The notes below the pieces were generated by a model. It saw only the letters and a program-made list of their open reading frames with translations. It had not been told where the DNA came from and ran no database searches. A program made the translations under genes and the position numbers. A stretch of 64,000 bases of DNA from an uncultured Prevotella sp. Its GTDB lineage: Bacteria; Bacteroidota; Bacteroidia; Bacteroidales; Bacteroidaceae. Where the stretch lies: the NCBI GenBank assembly GCA_934256705.1, contig CAKQPF010000002.1:1-64000 (forward strand), written 5' to 3'. Shown here in pieces: positions 32,929 to 41,488 of the stretch; position 1 is the first letter of the stretch; each line of letters starts with the position of its first letter.

Positions 32929-35900
32929 ATGATCAAGAGAAATCACTTGAGAATCCCAGTGCTGGCAGCCACCATCATTGCCGGCATCACCACCATTTCG
33001 GCGCAGCAGCTCGCCTTTCCCGAAGCGGCAGGATGGGGAAGATACGCCAAGGGAGCGCGTGCTTCTTCAGCTCCCACCGTCTATCACGTCACCAACCTCA
33101 ATGACTCCGGCACGGGCTCATTGCGCGATGCAGTGTCACAGAGCAACCGCATCGTGGTCTTCGACGTGAGCGGTGTCATCAACATCAAGAGCAGAATTAT
33201 TTTCAAGAGCAACCTCTACATAGCCGGACAGACGGCTCCTGGCGAGGGTATCACGGTCTATGGCAACGGCGTAAGCTTCTCTGGTGCCAACAACATCATC
33301 TGCCGTTACCTCAGAGTGAGGATGGGACGCGGCGGCGACAGCGGCAAGGACTGCGCCGGAATAGCCAACGGCACCAACATGATATTCGACCACTGCTCCT
33401 TCTCATGGGGCCTTGACGAGACCTTCTCCATCAATTCCGACAACAAGGGAACGCTGGGCGACATCACATTGCAGAACTGTATCTTCGGACAGGGTCTGCT
33501 CCCCCACTCCGCCGGCGGACTGATGCAGGCTGACCATATCACGCTCTACAGAAACTTCTATTGCGACAATTCCACCCGAAACAACAAGATAAAGGGCACA
33601 AACCAGTATGCCAACAACGTGGTATATAACTGGCAGAACGGCTGTTACATCATGGGCGGCGACTCAGAAGGCACGTCTTACTGCAACATAGAGTCAAACC
33701 TCTTCATCAACGGTCCAGCGAAAGGCGGCGAAGCATTCGGCGGTGCCAACGAGAAATTCAACTGCTACGGCAACGACAACTGGCAGGACAAGAACCTCGA
33801 CGGCGTGCTGAATCCAAGCCTCATCACCAACTACAGCGCCGCCACCCGCGTGGAGACACCGTATGACTACCCCAAGCTGGACCTCTATCCAGGCAACCAA
33901 CTGATAGAGAAGAACATCCCTACAGTGGGCGCAAGCCTCCCTTACCGTGACCAGGCTGACTGCTACATGATAGAGGAACTGCTCTCCTTCGGCAAGAAGG
34001 GCAAGATAATCACCTACGAGACAAGCCTTCCTATCGGCAGTCCGAACGACTGGGCATGGTGGAAAGGCAATGCCATCATCGACTCTGACGGTGACGGAAT
34101 GCCGGACAAATGGGAGAAAGCCAACGGCACAAACCCCAACAAGGACGATGCCTGCGAAGTGGCTGCAAACGGATACCTCAACATCGAGAACTATATCAAC
34201 TCCATTTCTGCAGACGACAGGCAGGTGTTCCTGCGCCAGCCTATCAATCTGGAGCTAAGCAAAGCCACCACTTCGACCATCACCATCTCATGGCGTGACT
34301 ACACATACGGCGAGAAGGGATTCATCATCGAGGGGAAATCCAACGGAGGGGAATGGAAGGAAGCGGGACGCACCGCGGCTGATGCCACATCATTCACCAT
34401 CTCCGACCTTGAGCAAGCCACCCTTTACGATGTCCGCGTCCGCGCTTTCGGCGAGGACAAGGGCGAGACCATCTACTCGGACTATACCTCTGGCGCTTTC
34501 TCCACACGACAATTAGAGGGCAGCATCGTGGATATTGACTCCTACGTGCCTGACGTAACCAATTCCACAGACGTGAAGGACGGACAGAAACTGCTCCTTT
34601 CATCCGACGACGTGCTCAACTACCGCCTCACCTCCGACATCAATCCTGAGAGCGTAGTGGCCACAGGCAAGGGCAAGATAACCGTCATCGGAGCCGCCAT
34701 CAACGGCAATGCTTCGCTCAACAAGGCAGGAAAGGGCACGCTCATCATGTGCAATTCAAACGCTTACAAGGGCGCAACAGTAATACATGAAGGCACTCTG
34801 GAAATCAACAGCATAGCGGACGGCGGACTCGCTTCGCCTATCGGTGCCTCAATCGCTGACCCGCAGAACCTCATTCTCGACGGTGGCACACTGAGATATA
34901 CCGGTGAAAGCGCCGCTACTGACCGTGGAGCAAAGCTTCTCATGCCTTCCACACTCGAAATCACCGATGCCAATGCAGCACTTGAAGCCAAGGGCCACTT
35001 CGAAGGAACGGGCAGTCTCACGCTCGACGGCAACGGCACACTCGTCATCAATGACGCAAACAACTTCTTCGGATACACGGGTTCCACCATCCTCAAGGGC
35101 GGTACGCTCTCATTCAAGGACGTGGAAAACGCGAGCAAGGCATTCGGTTCGCTCGGCAAGAAGGTAGTGATGAGCGGCGGCACACTGCAGTTCGCTTATA
35201 AAAAGGAGGACAAGCAGACCCACTCATTCCCGATAGAGGTGGCTGAAGGCACTTCATCCACCATCAAATGCCCAAGCCACGGCACGCTGAAGAGCGTCAT
35301 ATCCGGCACGGGCGACCTCACCCTCGAAATCCCGTACCTCCGCTATTACGTCAATTCATCATTCGCTGACTTCGACGGACAGCTCTACATCAAGGGCATT
35401 CCGATGAGTGGTGAGAATGTCCTCTTCATGAATGAGTCCAAATTCAACAGCCCTAATCTCCGAGTAAACCTCAGCGACAAGACATGGATGGGCGCATGGA
35501 CTACCAATGCGGACAACGTCGTGGGCGGCATATCCGGCGAGAAAGGCTCTTACCTCGTAGGCTCAAGCAAGAACACGAAGAACTTCAAATGCTCATGGAC
35601 CGTAGGCGGAGCCAACTCTGACGAAACCTTCCACGGCATCATCAACGACTGGGCTACAAGCGGAAAGAGCTACACCGGCACCACATCCATCATCAAGGTG
35701 GGCACAGGACTGTGGCGACTGAACGGAGACAACACATATTCCGGCGCCACTTCCATCAATGAAGGCACGCTCATCGTCAACGGAAATAATTCCGGCAAGG
35801 GAGCCATGACCGTGGCTGACGGCGCTACGCTCAAGGGCAAAGGCTCGGTTAAGGGCAAGATTACCGTCAACGGCGGCGGCACGCTCTGTCCCGGCGACGA

Positions 35901-36948
35901 AGGAGTGGATGGCAGCCATCTGACAGCCAAGGGCGGTCTTGCGCTCAATAGCGGCAGCAAGCTTGTCATCCCTGTGGCTGAAGGCGAAGATGGAGCGATT
36001 ATCCTCAACGGCATTTCCGTAGCCGGCACCATCAGCGTTGCCGACGGTGCAGGCCTCGAAATAGACCTGTCACGCATCAGCAACCATCAGTTCAAGCGCG
36101 GCGACACGCTCCCTGTCATCAAGGACGCTGCAAACATCACCAGCGGAGCAGGCTCATTCACCATCTATCCTGCCACTCCTGGCGAGGGACTGGAATGGGA
36201 GACCTCCACTCTCTTTACCGACGGACTGCTCCGCGTGAAGAAGGAAGGCGAGACATTCAATGGCGGCGGCATCACCACACAGCATTATGAAGCCACTCTC
36301 GACCACACCGCAAGCGTGCAGGGCGGCAGCAACGAAGCCGGAAAATTCATCGACCTGGAGTCACATTACTACAACAACTGGGGCAGCACATCATGGGCTG
36401 CGCAGGCTTATGCACAGTTCTCATACGACATTCCTGCCGGTGAGGAAGTGACAAAGGCGGAGTTTACCTTCACCGTCAACTGCGGAGGAAGGTATGATGG
36501 CCGTGCTCTCGACATCTGCTATATGCCTACCGGCACCACACGCATCGCTTCACTTGCCGACATCCCTGAACTGTCAGCCAAGACAGGCACCGAAGTGGCT
36601 TCGCTCAGCGACATCAAGCGCACTGACGCCACACGCACCGTGGATGCCACCGATGCAGTAAAGGCTATGGTGGATGCTAATCAGAATTACATCATCTTCG
36701 TAATGTCAAACGGCGTAGCGGGCGGACAGATATACGGCAAAGGCTCTGCAAACTACAAGCCTGCGCTCTCCATCACCACCTCTTACGACCCTACTGGCAT
36801 TGACACCATCCATGATTCCAGCGCAAAGCCACGCCAAGGCATATACAATCTCGCTGGTCAGCGTCTCTCTCCCGACGCACTCCGTCAGCAGGAAGGCAAC
36901 GGCAGGAAGAGCCTTATCATCGTCAATGGCAAGAAGGTGCTGAAATAA
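32929..36948 (+). CDS. Giant secreted PL1-like pectate lyase with autotransporter-type repeats
   Basis: 1339 residues, signal peptide ending TTISAQ. Residues about 25-390 are a parallel beta-helix polysaccharide lyase of the PL1 type (AFPEAAGWGRYAKGARA, NDSGTGSLRDAVSQ, VFDVSGVI, DHCSFSWGLDE). A fibronectin type III domain follows (about 440-525), then a long stretch of repeated beta-strand units like autotransporter-associated beta repeats (GKGTLIMCNSNAYKGATVIHE, GDNTYSGATSINEGTLIVNG), a carbohydrate-binding-like domain, and a C-terminal tail (GIYNLAGQRLS ... LIIVNGKKVLK) typical of T9SS cargo. Predicted substrate: pectin-like polysaccharide; not proven. Its 3' end runs into repeats. Confidence 0.8.
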   Translation: MIKRNHLRIPVLAATIIAGITTISAQQLAFPEAAGWGRYAKGARASSAPTVYHVTNLNDSGTGSLRDAVSQSNRIVVFDVSGVINIKSRIIFKSNLYIAGQTAPGEGITVYGNGVSFSGANNIICRYLRVRMGRGGDSGKDCAGIANGTNMIFDHCSFSWGLDETFSINSDNKGTLGDITLQNCIFGQGLLPHSAGGLMQADHITLYRNFYCDNSTRNNKIKGTNQYANNVVYNWQNGCYIMGGDSEGTSYCNIESNLFINGPAKGGEAFGGANEKFNCYGNDNWQDKNLDGVLNPSLITNYSAATRVETPYDYPKLDLYPGNQLIEKNIPTVGASLPYRDQADCYMIEELLSFGKKGKIITYETSLPIGSPNDWAWWKGNAIIDSDGDGMPDKWEKANGTNPNKDDACEVAANGYLNIENYINSISADDRQVFLRQPINLELSKATTSTITISWRDYTYGEKGFIIEGKSNGGEWKEAGRTAADATSFTISDLEQATLYDVRVRAFGEDKGETIYSDYTSGAFSTRQLEGSIVDIDSYVPDVTNSTDVKDGQKLLLSSDDVLNYRLTSDINPESVVATGKGKITVIGAAINGNASLNKAGKGTLIMCNSNAYKGATVIHEGTLEINSIADGGLASPIGASIADPQNLILDGGTLRYTGESAATDRGAKLLMPSTLEITDANAALEAKGHFEGTGSLTLDGNGTLVINDANNFFGYTGSTILKGGTLSFKDVENASKAFGSLGKKVVMSGGTLQFAYKKEDKQTHSFPIEVAEGTSSTIKCPSHGTLKSVISGTGDLTLEIPYLRYYVNSSFADFDGQLYIKGIPMSGENVLFMNESKFNSPNLRVNLSDKTWMGAWTTNADNVVGGISGEKGSYLVGSSKNTKNFKCSWTVGGANSDETFHGIINDWATSGKSYTGTTSIIKVGTGLWRLNGDNTYSGATSINEGTLIVNGNNSGKGAMTVADGATLKGKGSVKGKITVNGGGTLCPGDEGVDGSHLTAKGGLALNSGSKLVIPVAEGEDGAIILNGISVAGTISVADGAGLEIDLSRISNHQFKRGDTLPVIKDAANITSGAGSFTIYPATPGEGLEWETSTLFTDGLLRVKKEGETFNGGGITTQHYEATLDHTASVQGGSNEAGKFIDLESHYYNNWGSTSWAAQAYAQFSYDIPAGEEVTKAEFTFTVNCGGRYDGRALDICYMPTGTTRIASLADIPELSAKTGTEVASLSDIKRTDATRTVDATDAVKAMVDANQNYIIFVMSNGVAGGQIYGKGSANYKPALSITTSYDPTGIDTIHDSSAKPRQGIYNLAGQRLSPDALRQQEGNGRKSLIIVNGKKVLK

Positions 36949-36971
36949 GGCACACGGAAGGCTGCTTGCGT

Positions 36972-37000
36972 CCAACGGTAAAAGCCGTTGGCACAGTGGC
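36972..37000 (+). repeat. GTAACG-type stem-loop / CACAGTGG element, copy 8 (variant loop)
   Basis: CCAACGG/CCGTTGG stem, loop TAAAAG, then CACAGTGGC. A second GAGACACAGTGGC box lies at 37033-37045 and a degenerate reverse copy (CCGCCACTGTGTAGCC) at 37066-37097. Confidence 0.75.
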
Positions 37001-37100
37001 TGCCATAATTTGAGACACGGCAGCACGCTGTTTGAGACACAGTGGCACGTGATACATGAAAAGACCGCCACTGTGTAGCCCCCGCGTCACCGCGCAATGT

Positions 37101-37198
37101 ACTTACAATCTGAAAGCATAGATATCGCATTGCAATATCTATGCTTTCATCGTCTAATACCATAGCTTTCACCCCCTAATATCTATGCTTTCACCCCA
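37101..37198 (+). repeat. TATGCTTT element, copy 1
   Basis: CTTACAATCTGAAAGCATAGATAT, then its complement CAATATCTATGCTTTC (palindromic), then two 22-base direct units CTAATANCTATGCTTTCACC type. A copy in reverse orientation is at 56631-56735. Confidence 0.8.
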
Positions 37199-37269
37199 GC
37201 TCCCCTTTTTCCGCATTTCCGGAAAATAATCGTAAGTAAAAATGGGGGAAAAGTTTCGATTTGAAAGTT

Positions 37270-37378
37270 TGGTTTGTTGTCTGGTGGTCTGGTGGTTTTG
37301 TTGTTTTGTTGAATGCAAAGAGTGCCTATGCGACAACCAACAACAGGGCAACTAAACAACAAGACAACTAAACAACAG
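37270..37378. repeat. GTTTTGTT/AACAACTA inverted-array hairpin
   Basis: Left arm of GTTTGTTGTCTGGTGG type, loop ATGCAAAGAGTGCCTATGC, right arm CAACTAAACAACAAGACAACT. No gene in 36949-37435. Confidence 0.75.
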
Positions 37379-37383
37379 GTTTT

Positions 37384-37411
37384 GTCTGGAAGACAATACC
37401 GAGCGAAGCGC
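37384..37411 (+). repeat. GTCTGGAAGACAATACCGAGCG element, solo copy
   Basis: GTCTGGAAGACAATACC then GAGCGAAGCGCGG; the same core forms the long hairpin at 52172-52389. Confidence 0.75.
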
Positions 37412-37435
37412 GGTTTTTTCACTCTTCACTCTTCT

Positions 37436-37785
37436 TTAAAAAGAACGCCTAAAAAGGCAAAAAATAGCAAAATAGAGCATCAGCTGATAGTTCGCAGCAT
37501 GAAACAAGGCTTCGGCGATATTCTTCACGCCCAACTTGGCGAAGATACTTCGCTTGCAAGCCTTGATGGTATCCACCGACTTGCACATTCTGTCGGCAAT
37601 GTCATTCATCGTATAGCCTTGGGCAGACAATCTCAAAACATCTCTCTCTGTCTCGCTCAAGGTTATGCCTTCTTTCTTTTCCCACTTGTGGCGCAATGTG
37701 GATAGCCACGCTCACCATTCTTCTGCATGATGATATGATTCACCTCATTGGAATGGAGGAAAAAGTCATTCTTGTCGTTATTCAT
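37436..37785 (-). pseudogene. Frameshifted LuxR-family HTH regulator
   Basis: From the ATG at 37785 the frame reads MNNDKNDFFLHSNEVNHIIM QKNGER and would end GYPHCATSGKRKKA; the other frame gives WLSTLRHKWEKKEGITLS, ETERDVLRLSAQGYTMND, IADRMCKSVDTIKACKRSIF, a full LuxR-type HTH, and ends YFAIFCLFRRSF. A single-base shift near 37706 separates the halves. The HTH alone could start at TTG (37696). Likely inactive or translated in part. It neighbours an Abi/HEPN protein gene, 16 bases away. Confidence 0.6.
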
Positions 37786-37800
37786 AACCTGGCTCTATTA

Positions 37801-38496
37801 TTACCCTTTTAAACTGTTTATCTTGGCACAAACACTTTGCACATGGTCAAGCCCATAAAGCATTGAACGTGAATCAATACCCATCCACGAAAATAAAGTC
37901 TGTATTTTCTGGTATTCATTGACAATGTAACTTGTATCTATTTCTGATACATGAAGCCTGAAACAGATAGGTTCATGGTGTGCAATTCTATTTCTCAAAC
38001 TGTTCACCTTGTCTAATTCATTGAATATGTAGGCGTTGTTATATTGAACAGCCACCGATGAACGCGGCTTATTTGGAAAAGCCCTTAGCAGACATTGTCC
38101 TGTCGCACGATATTGTAGTGAGGAAAACATATATTTCCATACACCGAATTCCATTTCTGCAATAAGTTTGGAATGAGAATAGATGCCTTGTCTATTCAAG
38201 CGGTTGTATGCCTTTTCTATGATTTTCCTTGTCTCATTCATGCGTCCATTGGAGAATATTCCATTGTCTTGAACAGAATCTTTCAGCCAATTCTCTCCCA
38301 AGGTCGGCACCAAAAGACTATCAATCGCATTACGCAATGCCACTTCAAAGCAGCTAACTATCGTAAACATCTCCTGCGACAAACGTAAGTTGTAGCGATA
38401 CAAAGCCATAGCCTTGCGAGTGTCACCATTCGCAGCATCCTTATAACTCTGCATTCGTTTGGCAGACAAGATTCGCTCAAATTCTAAATATTCCAT
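37801..38496 (-). CDS. Abi-like HEPN-domain protein
   Basis: 231 residues. Shows the Abi/AbiD-F pattern: MEYLEFERILSAKRMQSY, ALYRYNLRLSQEMFTIVSCF, EVALRNAID, and the HEPN signature RNRIAHHEP (Rx4-6H) in the C-terminal half, which in HEPN proteins is the RNase site. Abortive-infection systems of this type act on phage or plasmid invasion (family knowledge). Its 5' neighbour is an sRNA candidate on the opposite strand, its 3' neighbour a broken LuxR-type gene, and an HI0074-family antitoxin remnant is about 370 bases upstream, so this is a small decaying defence or TA cluster. Confidence 0.82.
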   Translation of the reverse strand: MEYLEFERILSAKRMQSYKDAANGDTRKAMALYRYNLRLSQEMFTIVSCFEVALRNAIDSLLVPTLGENWLKDSVQDNGIFSNGRMNETRKIIEKAYNRLNRQGIYSHSKLIAEMEFGVWKYMFSSLQYRATGQCLLRAFPNKPRSSVAVQYNNAYIFNELDKVNSLRNRIAHHEPICFRLHVSEIDTSYIVNEYQKIQTLFSWMGIDSRSMLYGLDHVQSVCAKINSLKG

Positions 38497-38513
38497 AAAA
38501 AATCGTCCATTTA

Positions 38514-38545
38514 CTTGGTTGTAACAAGAAAAAACACTATCTTTG
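38514..38545 (+). promoter_or_regulatory. Sigma-ABfr-type promoter of an sRNA candidate
   Basis: CTTG (38514-38517), 20 bases, TATCTTTG (38538-38545); one base off the TTTG consensus, with ideal spacing. Confidence 0.55.
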
Positions 38546-38549
38546 TAGC

Positions 38550-38598
38550 GTTGATTCCCGGTAGCCTCTGATTCGTCAAGCTATCGGGTCTTGTTTTT
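38550..38598 (+). ncRNA. Candidate small RNA with intrinsic terminator
   Basis: Downstream of the promoter, CCCGGTAGC (38557-38565) pairs with GCTATCGGG (38580-38588) and is followed by TCTTGTTTTT. Only about 50 bases long, with no reading frame. It is divergent from the Abi gene, so it might act on that region or be a degenerate leader. Confidence 0.4.
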
Positions 38599-38644
38599 AT
38601 ACGATTCTTGCCTACAAAAATACTTTTTTTTTCTGCGATTACGA

Positions 38645-38846
38645 TTAAGTGACGGTAAAAAAATAACTTGGTACGATTTGAGTGAAAAATGTACCATATC
38701 AATATAAATTTCCAACCTCATCTTTTTGGCTATTTTCTTCCCTCTCATCGGTCATATAGCCCGCTATACTCCCTCTTCGAGTGAAGAAAATATCTCAAAA
38801 ATATGAGGCTCAAATCATACCAATTTATTTTTTCACCGTCACTAAA
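38645..38846. mobile_element. MITE-like element, 202 bp with 38-bp inverted ends
   Basis: Left end TTAAGTGACGGTAAAAAAAT (38645-) and right end complement TTTAGTGACGGTGAAAAAAT (-38846) match over 38 bases with few differences. No gene for a transposase inside. A solo half (TAAGTGACGGTGAAAATA) is at 58478-58502. Confidence 0.7.
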
Positions 38847-38869
38847 CCACATTATATAATTACAGAAAA

Positions 38870-39058
38870 TCAACCGTAAAAAGTTGCTAAAAAGTCCTTG
38901 CTGTTTCGTATTATTATTGTATTTTTGCAACCCGAAAAGAGTTGTTTGACAGCAAACCTATTGAGCTCGCGTCGCTTGCTCTCATTCACTATAGCGGCAA
39001 GCCTGCCAAGCGCCTTGCCGTAACTGTCCAGTTTCTGTTCCCACCGTGGTTTTGACAT
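38870..39058 (-). pseudogene. Remnant of an HI0074-family (HEPN/MNT) antitoxin-like protein
   Basis: The 62-codon reading begins MSKPRWEQKLDSYGKALGRL and continues IVNESKRRELNRF, matching the start of the nucleotidyltransferase-substrate-binding HI0074 family, then loses similarity (AVKQLFSGCK). The rest of the family (about 130 residues) is absent, and a MITE-like element lies just beyond. Truncated, not likely functional. No MNT partner gene is seen. Confidence 0.5.
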
Positions 39059-39153
39059 ATCACGTTACTTTTTTTATTTGTTTCCGGCAAAGATACTAAT
39101 AAGATATGACAATTCCAAGTTTTCCACGGTTTTTTCCTCTTTTGTGATCATAT

Positions 39154-39184
39154 CAGCCGGTAATGCGACGGGCACAGTGGCGGA
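39154..39184 (+). repeat. GTAACG stem-loop / CACAGTGG element, copy 9 (degenerate)
   Basis: CAGCCGGTAATGCGACGGGC then ACAGTGGCGGA; the stem is partly mismatched. Confidence 0.7.
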
Positions 39185-39307
39185 CGCTCGCTATGGATGC
39201 GAGGAAGAACTACAAAAAAACATTTCCCCCACCAGCCGGAGCCGATGGGGGAAACAAAGAAATCATGCATTACGGGAGGAAACCTCCCGAAAAGAGGGTT
39301 CAGATGA

Positions 39308-41473
39308 TTAGTAGCCAGGGTTCTGCCAGAAGAGGTCAGAAGCCTCGCTGTACTGCATTACGCCGTTTGCATCCTGTGAAACGCTGAGGTTACCGCCGTT
39401 CTTGATGGAGAGGAACTCAGTGTTAGGGATTGGACGATAGTAGTGCTTCACTGCGATGTTCTTTGAAGCCTGAGCGTTATACTTCTTCACATGGTCGATG
39501 AGAGTATGTGTGCGCTTGAGGTCGAACCAACGCTGGAACTCACCGCAAAGCTCGATGGCACGCTCACGAAGGATGGTCTCGATGGTGCATGTGTTCTCGC
39601 CATATACAGCGGAGAGGGAGTTGTCCTTGCCGCTGATGGCACGCTTGGCGCGAAGAGCGTTGATGGTCTTTGCAGCCTGGTCAGCGTTGCCTGTCTGGAG
39701 TTCGCACTCAGCCTGGATGAGATACATCTCAGCAAGGCGGAGCACCATGAAGTCACGTGGGCAGATATCGTATGTGAGGTTAGGATAATTCTCGTTCACC
39801 TGGTCGTCAAGGAACTTCTTGATGCCTGGGAAAGAGCGGCGTCCTTCGATCTTCTCACTTGCGTAACGTTCGTCACCATATACGTCGGAAACAGCCTTTC
39901 CGCCCTCTGTAGGGAGAGCAGTAGCCATATCGCCGGATGTATATACAGGGATGTCACCGCCGAAAGCGAACTGGAGACGATACTTGTTCTTTGCCTCAGC
40001 CTGGAGAGCCTTGCCTTCCTCTGAGTCACCGTCGAGGATAGAATAAACGATAGCGTTCACACCACCGTTGAAGTAGTTGCCGTCCTCCTTGTAAGCCTCG
40101 TCGTAAGGCTTCTCTTCCTGAAGGTCCATATCAGGATAGTTCTCAGGGTTCTGTGCAAGGTCCTTAGGACAGTTGTAGTGGTCGAGCAGTGTACCATTGT
40201 AACGCTGGTCAGTGTCCTTGATCTTGGCAAGCTCTGTCCAGAGGTAGAGAGAAGGGAGGTAACGTGTGAATCCACGTCCGTAAGGAGAGTAGTAGTTGGT
40301 GCAATCCACGTTGGCACCGGTCTTCTTTGAAGGCATGAGGGCATTGTTGGCAGTAGTAACACGCTGGAATACGCAGGTGTTCTTGTTGCCAGAACCACCG
40401 AGGTCAGCACATCCGTTGTTCCAGAGGCTTACGAACATGAGGTTCATAGCTGAGCCACCATTGTTCTTGTAGCCCTTACGGGTGAGGAGAGAGTTGAACT
40501 CGCCTTTGCCGCTGTCAGCGAAACGGTAAGGCACGCAGTTGTCGTTGCCGCTTGCGAGGCTGTTGCTGTAGTGCACTGCGAAGATGTTCTCAGCGTTTGT
40601 AGTAGCCTCCTCGTTGTTGAGGTTCCATGTGTCTGTATAGCGGTCATAGAACTTTGCGCCGGAGTTAGCGATAACGTCCTTTGCTGCATTGAGAGCCTCG
40701 GTATAGAGATTTCCGTAACCCTCAATGGAGTTTGCACCGAGCCATGAAGCAGCATAGAGAGCTACGCGAGCGTAAAGAGCCTCAGCACTGTAGTATGTAG
40801 CGCGGCCTACGCCGGTGGTCTTGTTGTGTGCAGTCACGCCACCCTTCTGGAAGTAGTCCATGGATGTCTTGAGGTCATCGAGGATATGCTTGTAGATGAC
40901 AGCCTCAGGCTGACGTACTGGCACGCTATTGATTTCGGTAATAGGCTTATCATTGTAAGGCACTGGACCCCAGATAGCCACGATCTGAGAGTAGTAGAGA
41001 GCGCGGAGGAAGTGTGCATCGCCGAGGTATGCGTCCTTCTTGCCCTGCTCGATGGCGCTGCATTCAGGCACATACTTCATTGCATTGTTACATACGTCGA
41101 TGCCGGCATAGAAGAGCTCCCAGTACTGGTCGAGGCAATGGTTGTCGTTCACGGCGTTGGTACCGCCGGTAGAAGAGAAACCATAGCACTCAGCAGAGAG
41201 GTCGTATGAGCAGAGAGACTTCTGCTTGTTGTCGTAACCATAGTAGAAGAGGTCAGAACCCATCTCGGCGAGACCGAGTGAAGGCTCCTTGCCCCACCAT
41301 CCACGGGTGTATGCGTATGCTGAAGAGACGAGGCCGTCGATACCTGTTTCGGTCTGGTAAGCGAGGTCAGCAGTCTCACCTGTCTTGTTGTCCTCATCGA
41401 GGAAGTCAGAGCAGGATGTAGCGCCAAATCCTAATGTGGCAGCTACGAGGAATATATTGATATACTTTTTCAT
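39308..41473 (-). CDS. SusD/RagB-family outer-membrane lipoprotein
   Basis: 721 residues, lipoprotein signal ending FGATSC (about Cys21). Typical SusD: N-terminal DFLDEDNKTGETADL, TPR-like helices, DAHFLRALYYSQIVAIWGPVPY, ARVALYAASWLG, and the C-terminal RAIELCGEFQRWFDLKRT, IPNTEFLSI. Together with the SusC partner it captures a glycan or peptide at the cell surface and passes it across the outer membrane. It follows susC by 15 bases on the same strand. No glycoside hydrolase is adjacent, so the ligand cannot be named. Confidence 0.95.
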   Translation of the reverse strand: MKKYINIFLVAATLGFGATSCSDFLDEDNKTGETADLAYQTETGIDGLVSSAYAYTRGWWGKEPSLGLAEMGSDLFYYGYDNKQKSLCSYDLSAECYGFSSTGGTNAVNDNHCLDQYWELFYAGIDVCNNAMKYVPECSAIEQGKKDAYLGDAHFLRALYYSQIVAIWGPVPYNDKPITEINSVPVRQPEAVIYKHILDDLKTSMDYFQKGGVTAHNKTTGVGRATYYSAEALYARVALYAASWLGANSIEGYGNLYTEALNAAKDVIANSGAKFYDRYTDTWNLNNEEATTNAENIFAVHYSNSLASGNDNCVPYRFADSGKGEFNSLLTRKGYKNNGGSAMNLMFVSLWNNGCADLGGSGNKNTCVFQRVTTANNALMPSKKTGANVDCTNYYSPYGRGFTRYLPSLYLWTELAKIKDTDQRYNGTLLDHYNCPKDLAQNPENYPDMDLQEEKPYDEAYKEDGNYFNGGVNAIVYSILDGDSEEGKALQAEAKNKYRLQFAFGGDIPVYTSGDMATALPTEGGKAVSDVYGDERYASEKIEGRRSFPGIKKFLDDQVNENYPNLTYDICPRDFMVLRLAEMYLIQAECELQTGNADQAAKTINALRAKRAISGKDNSLSAVYGENTCTIETILRERAIELCGEFQRWFDLKRTHTLIDHVKKYNAQASKNIAVKHYYRPIPNTEFLSIKNGGNLSVSQDANGVMQYSEASDLFWQNPGY

Positions 41474-41488
41474 TGTATTGTATCGGAA

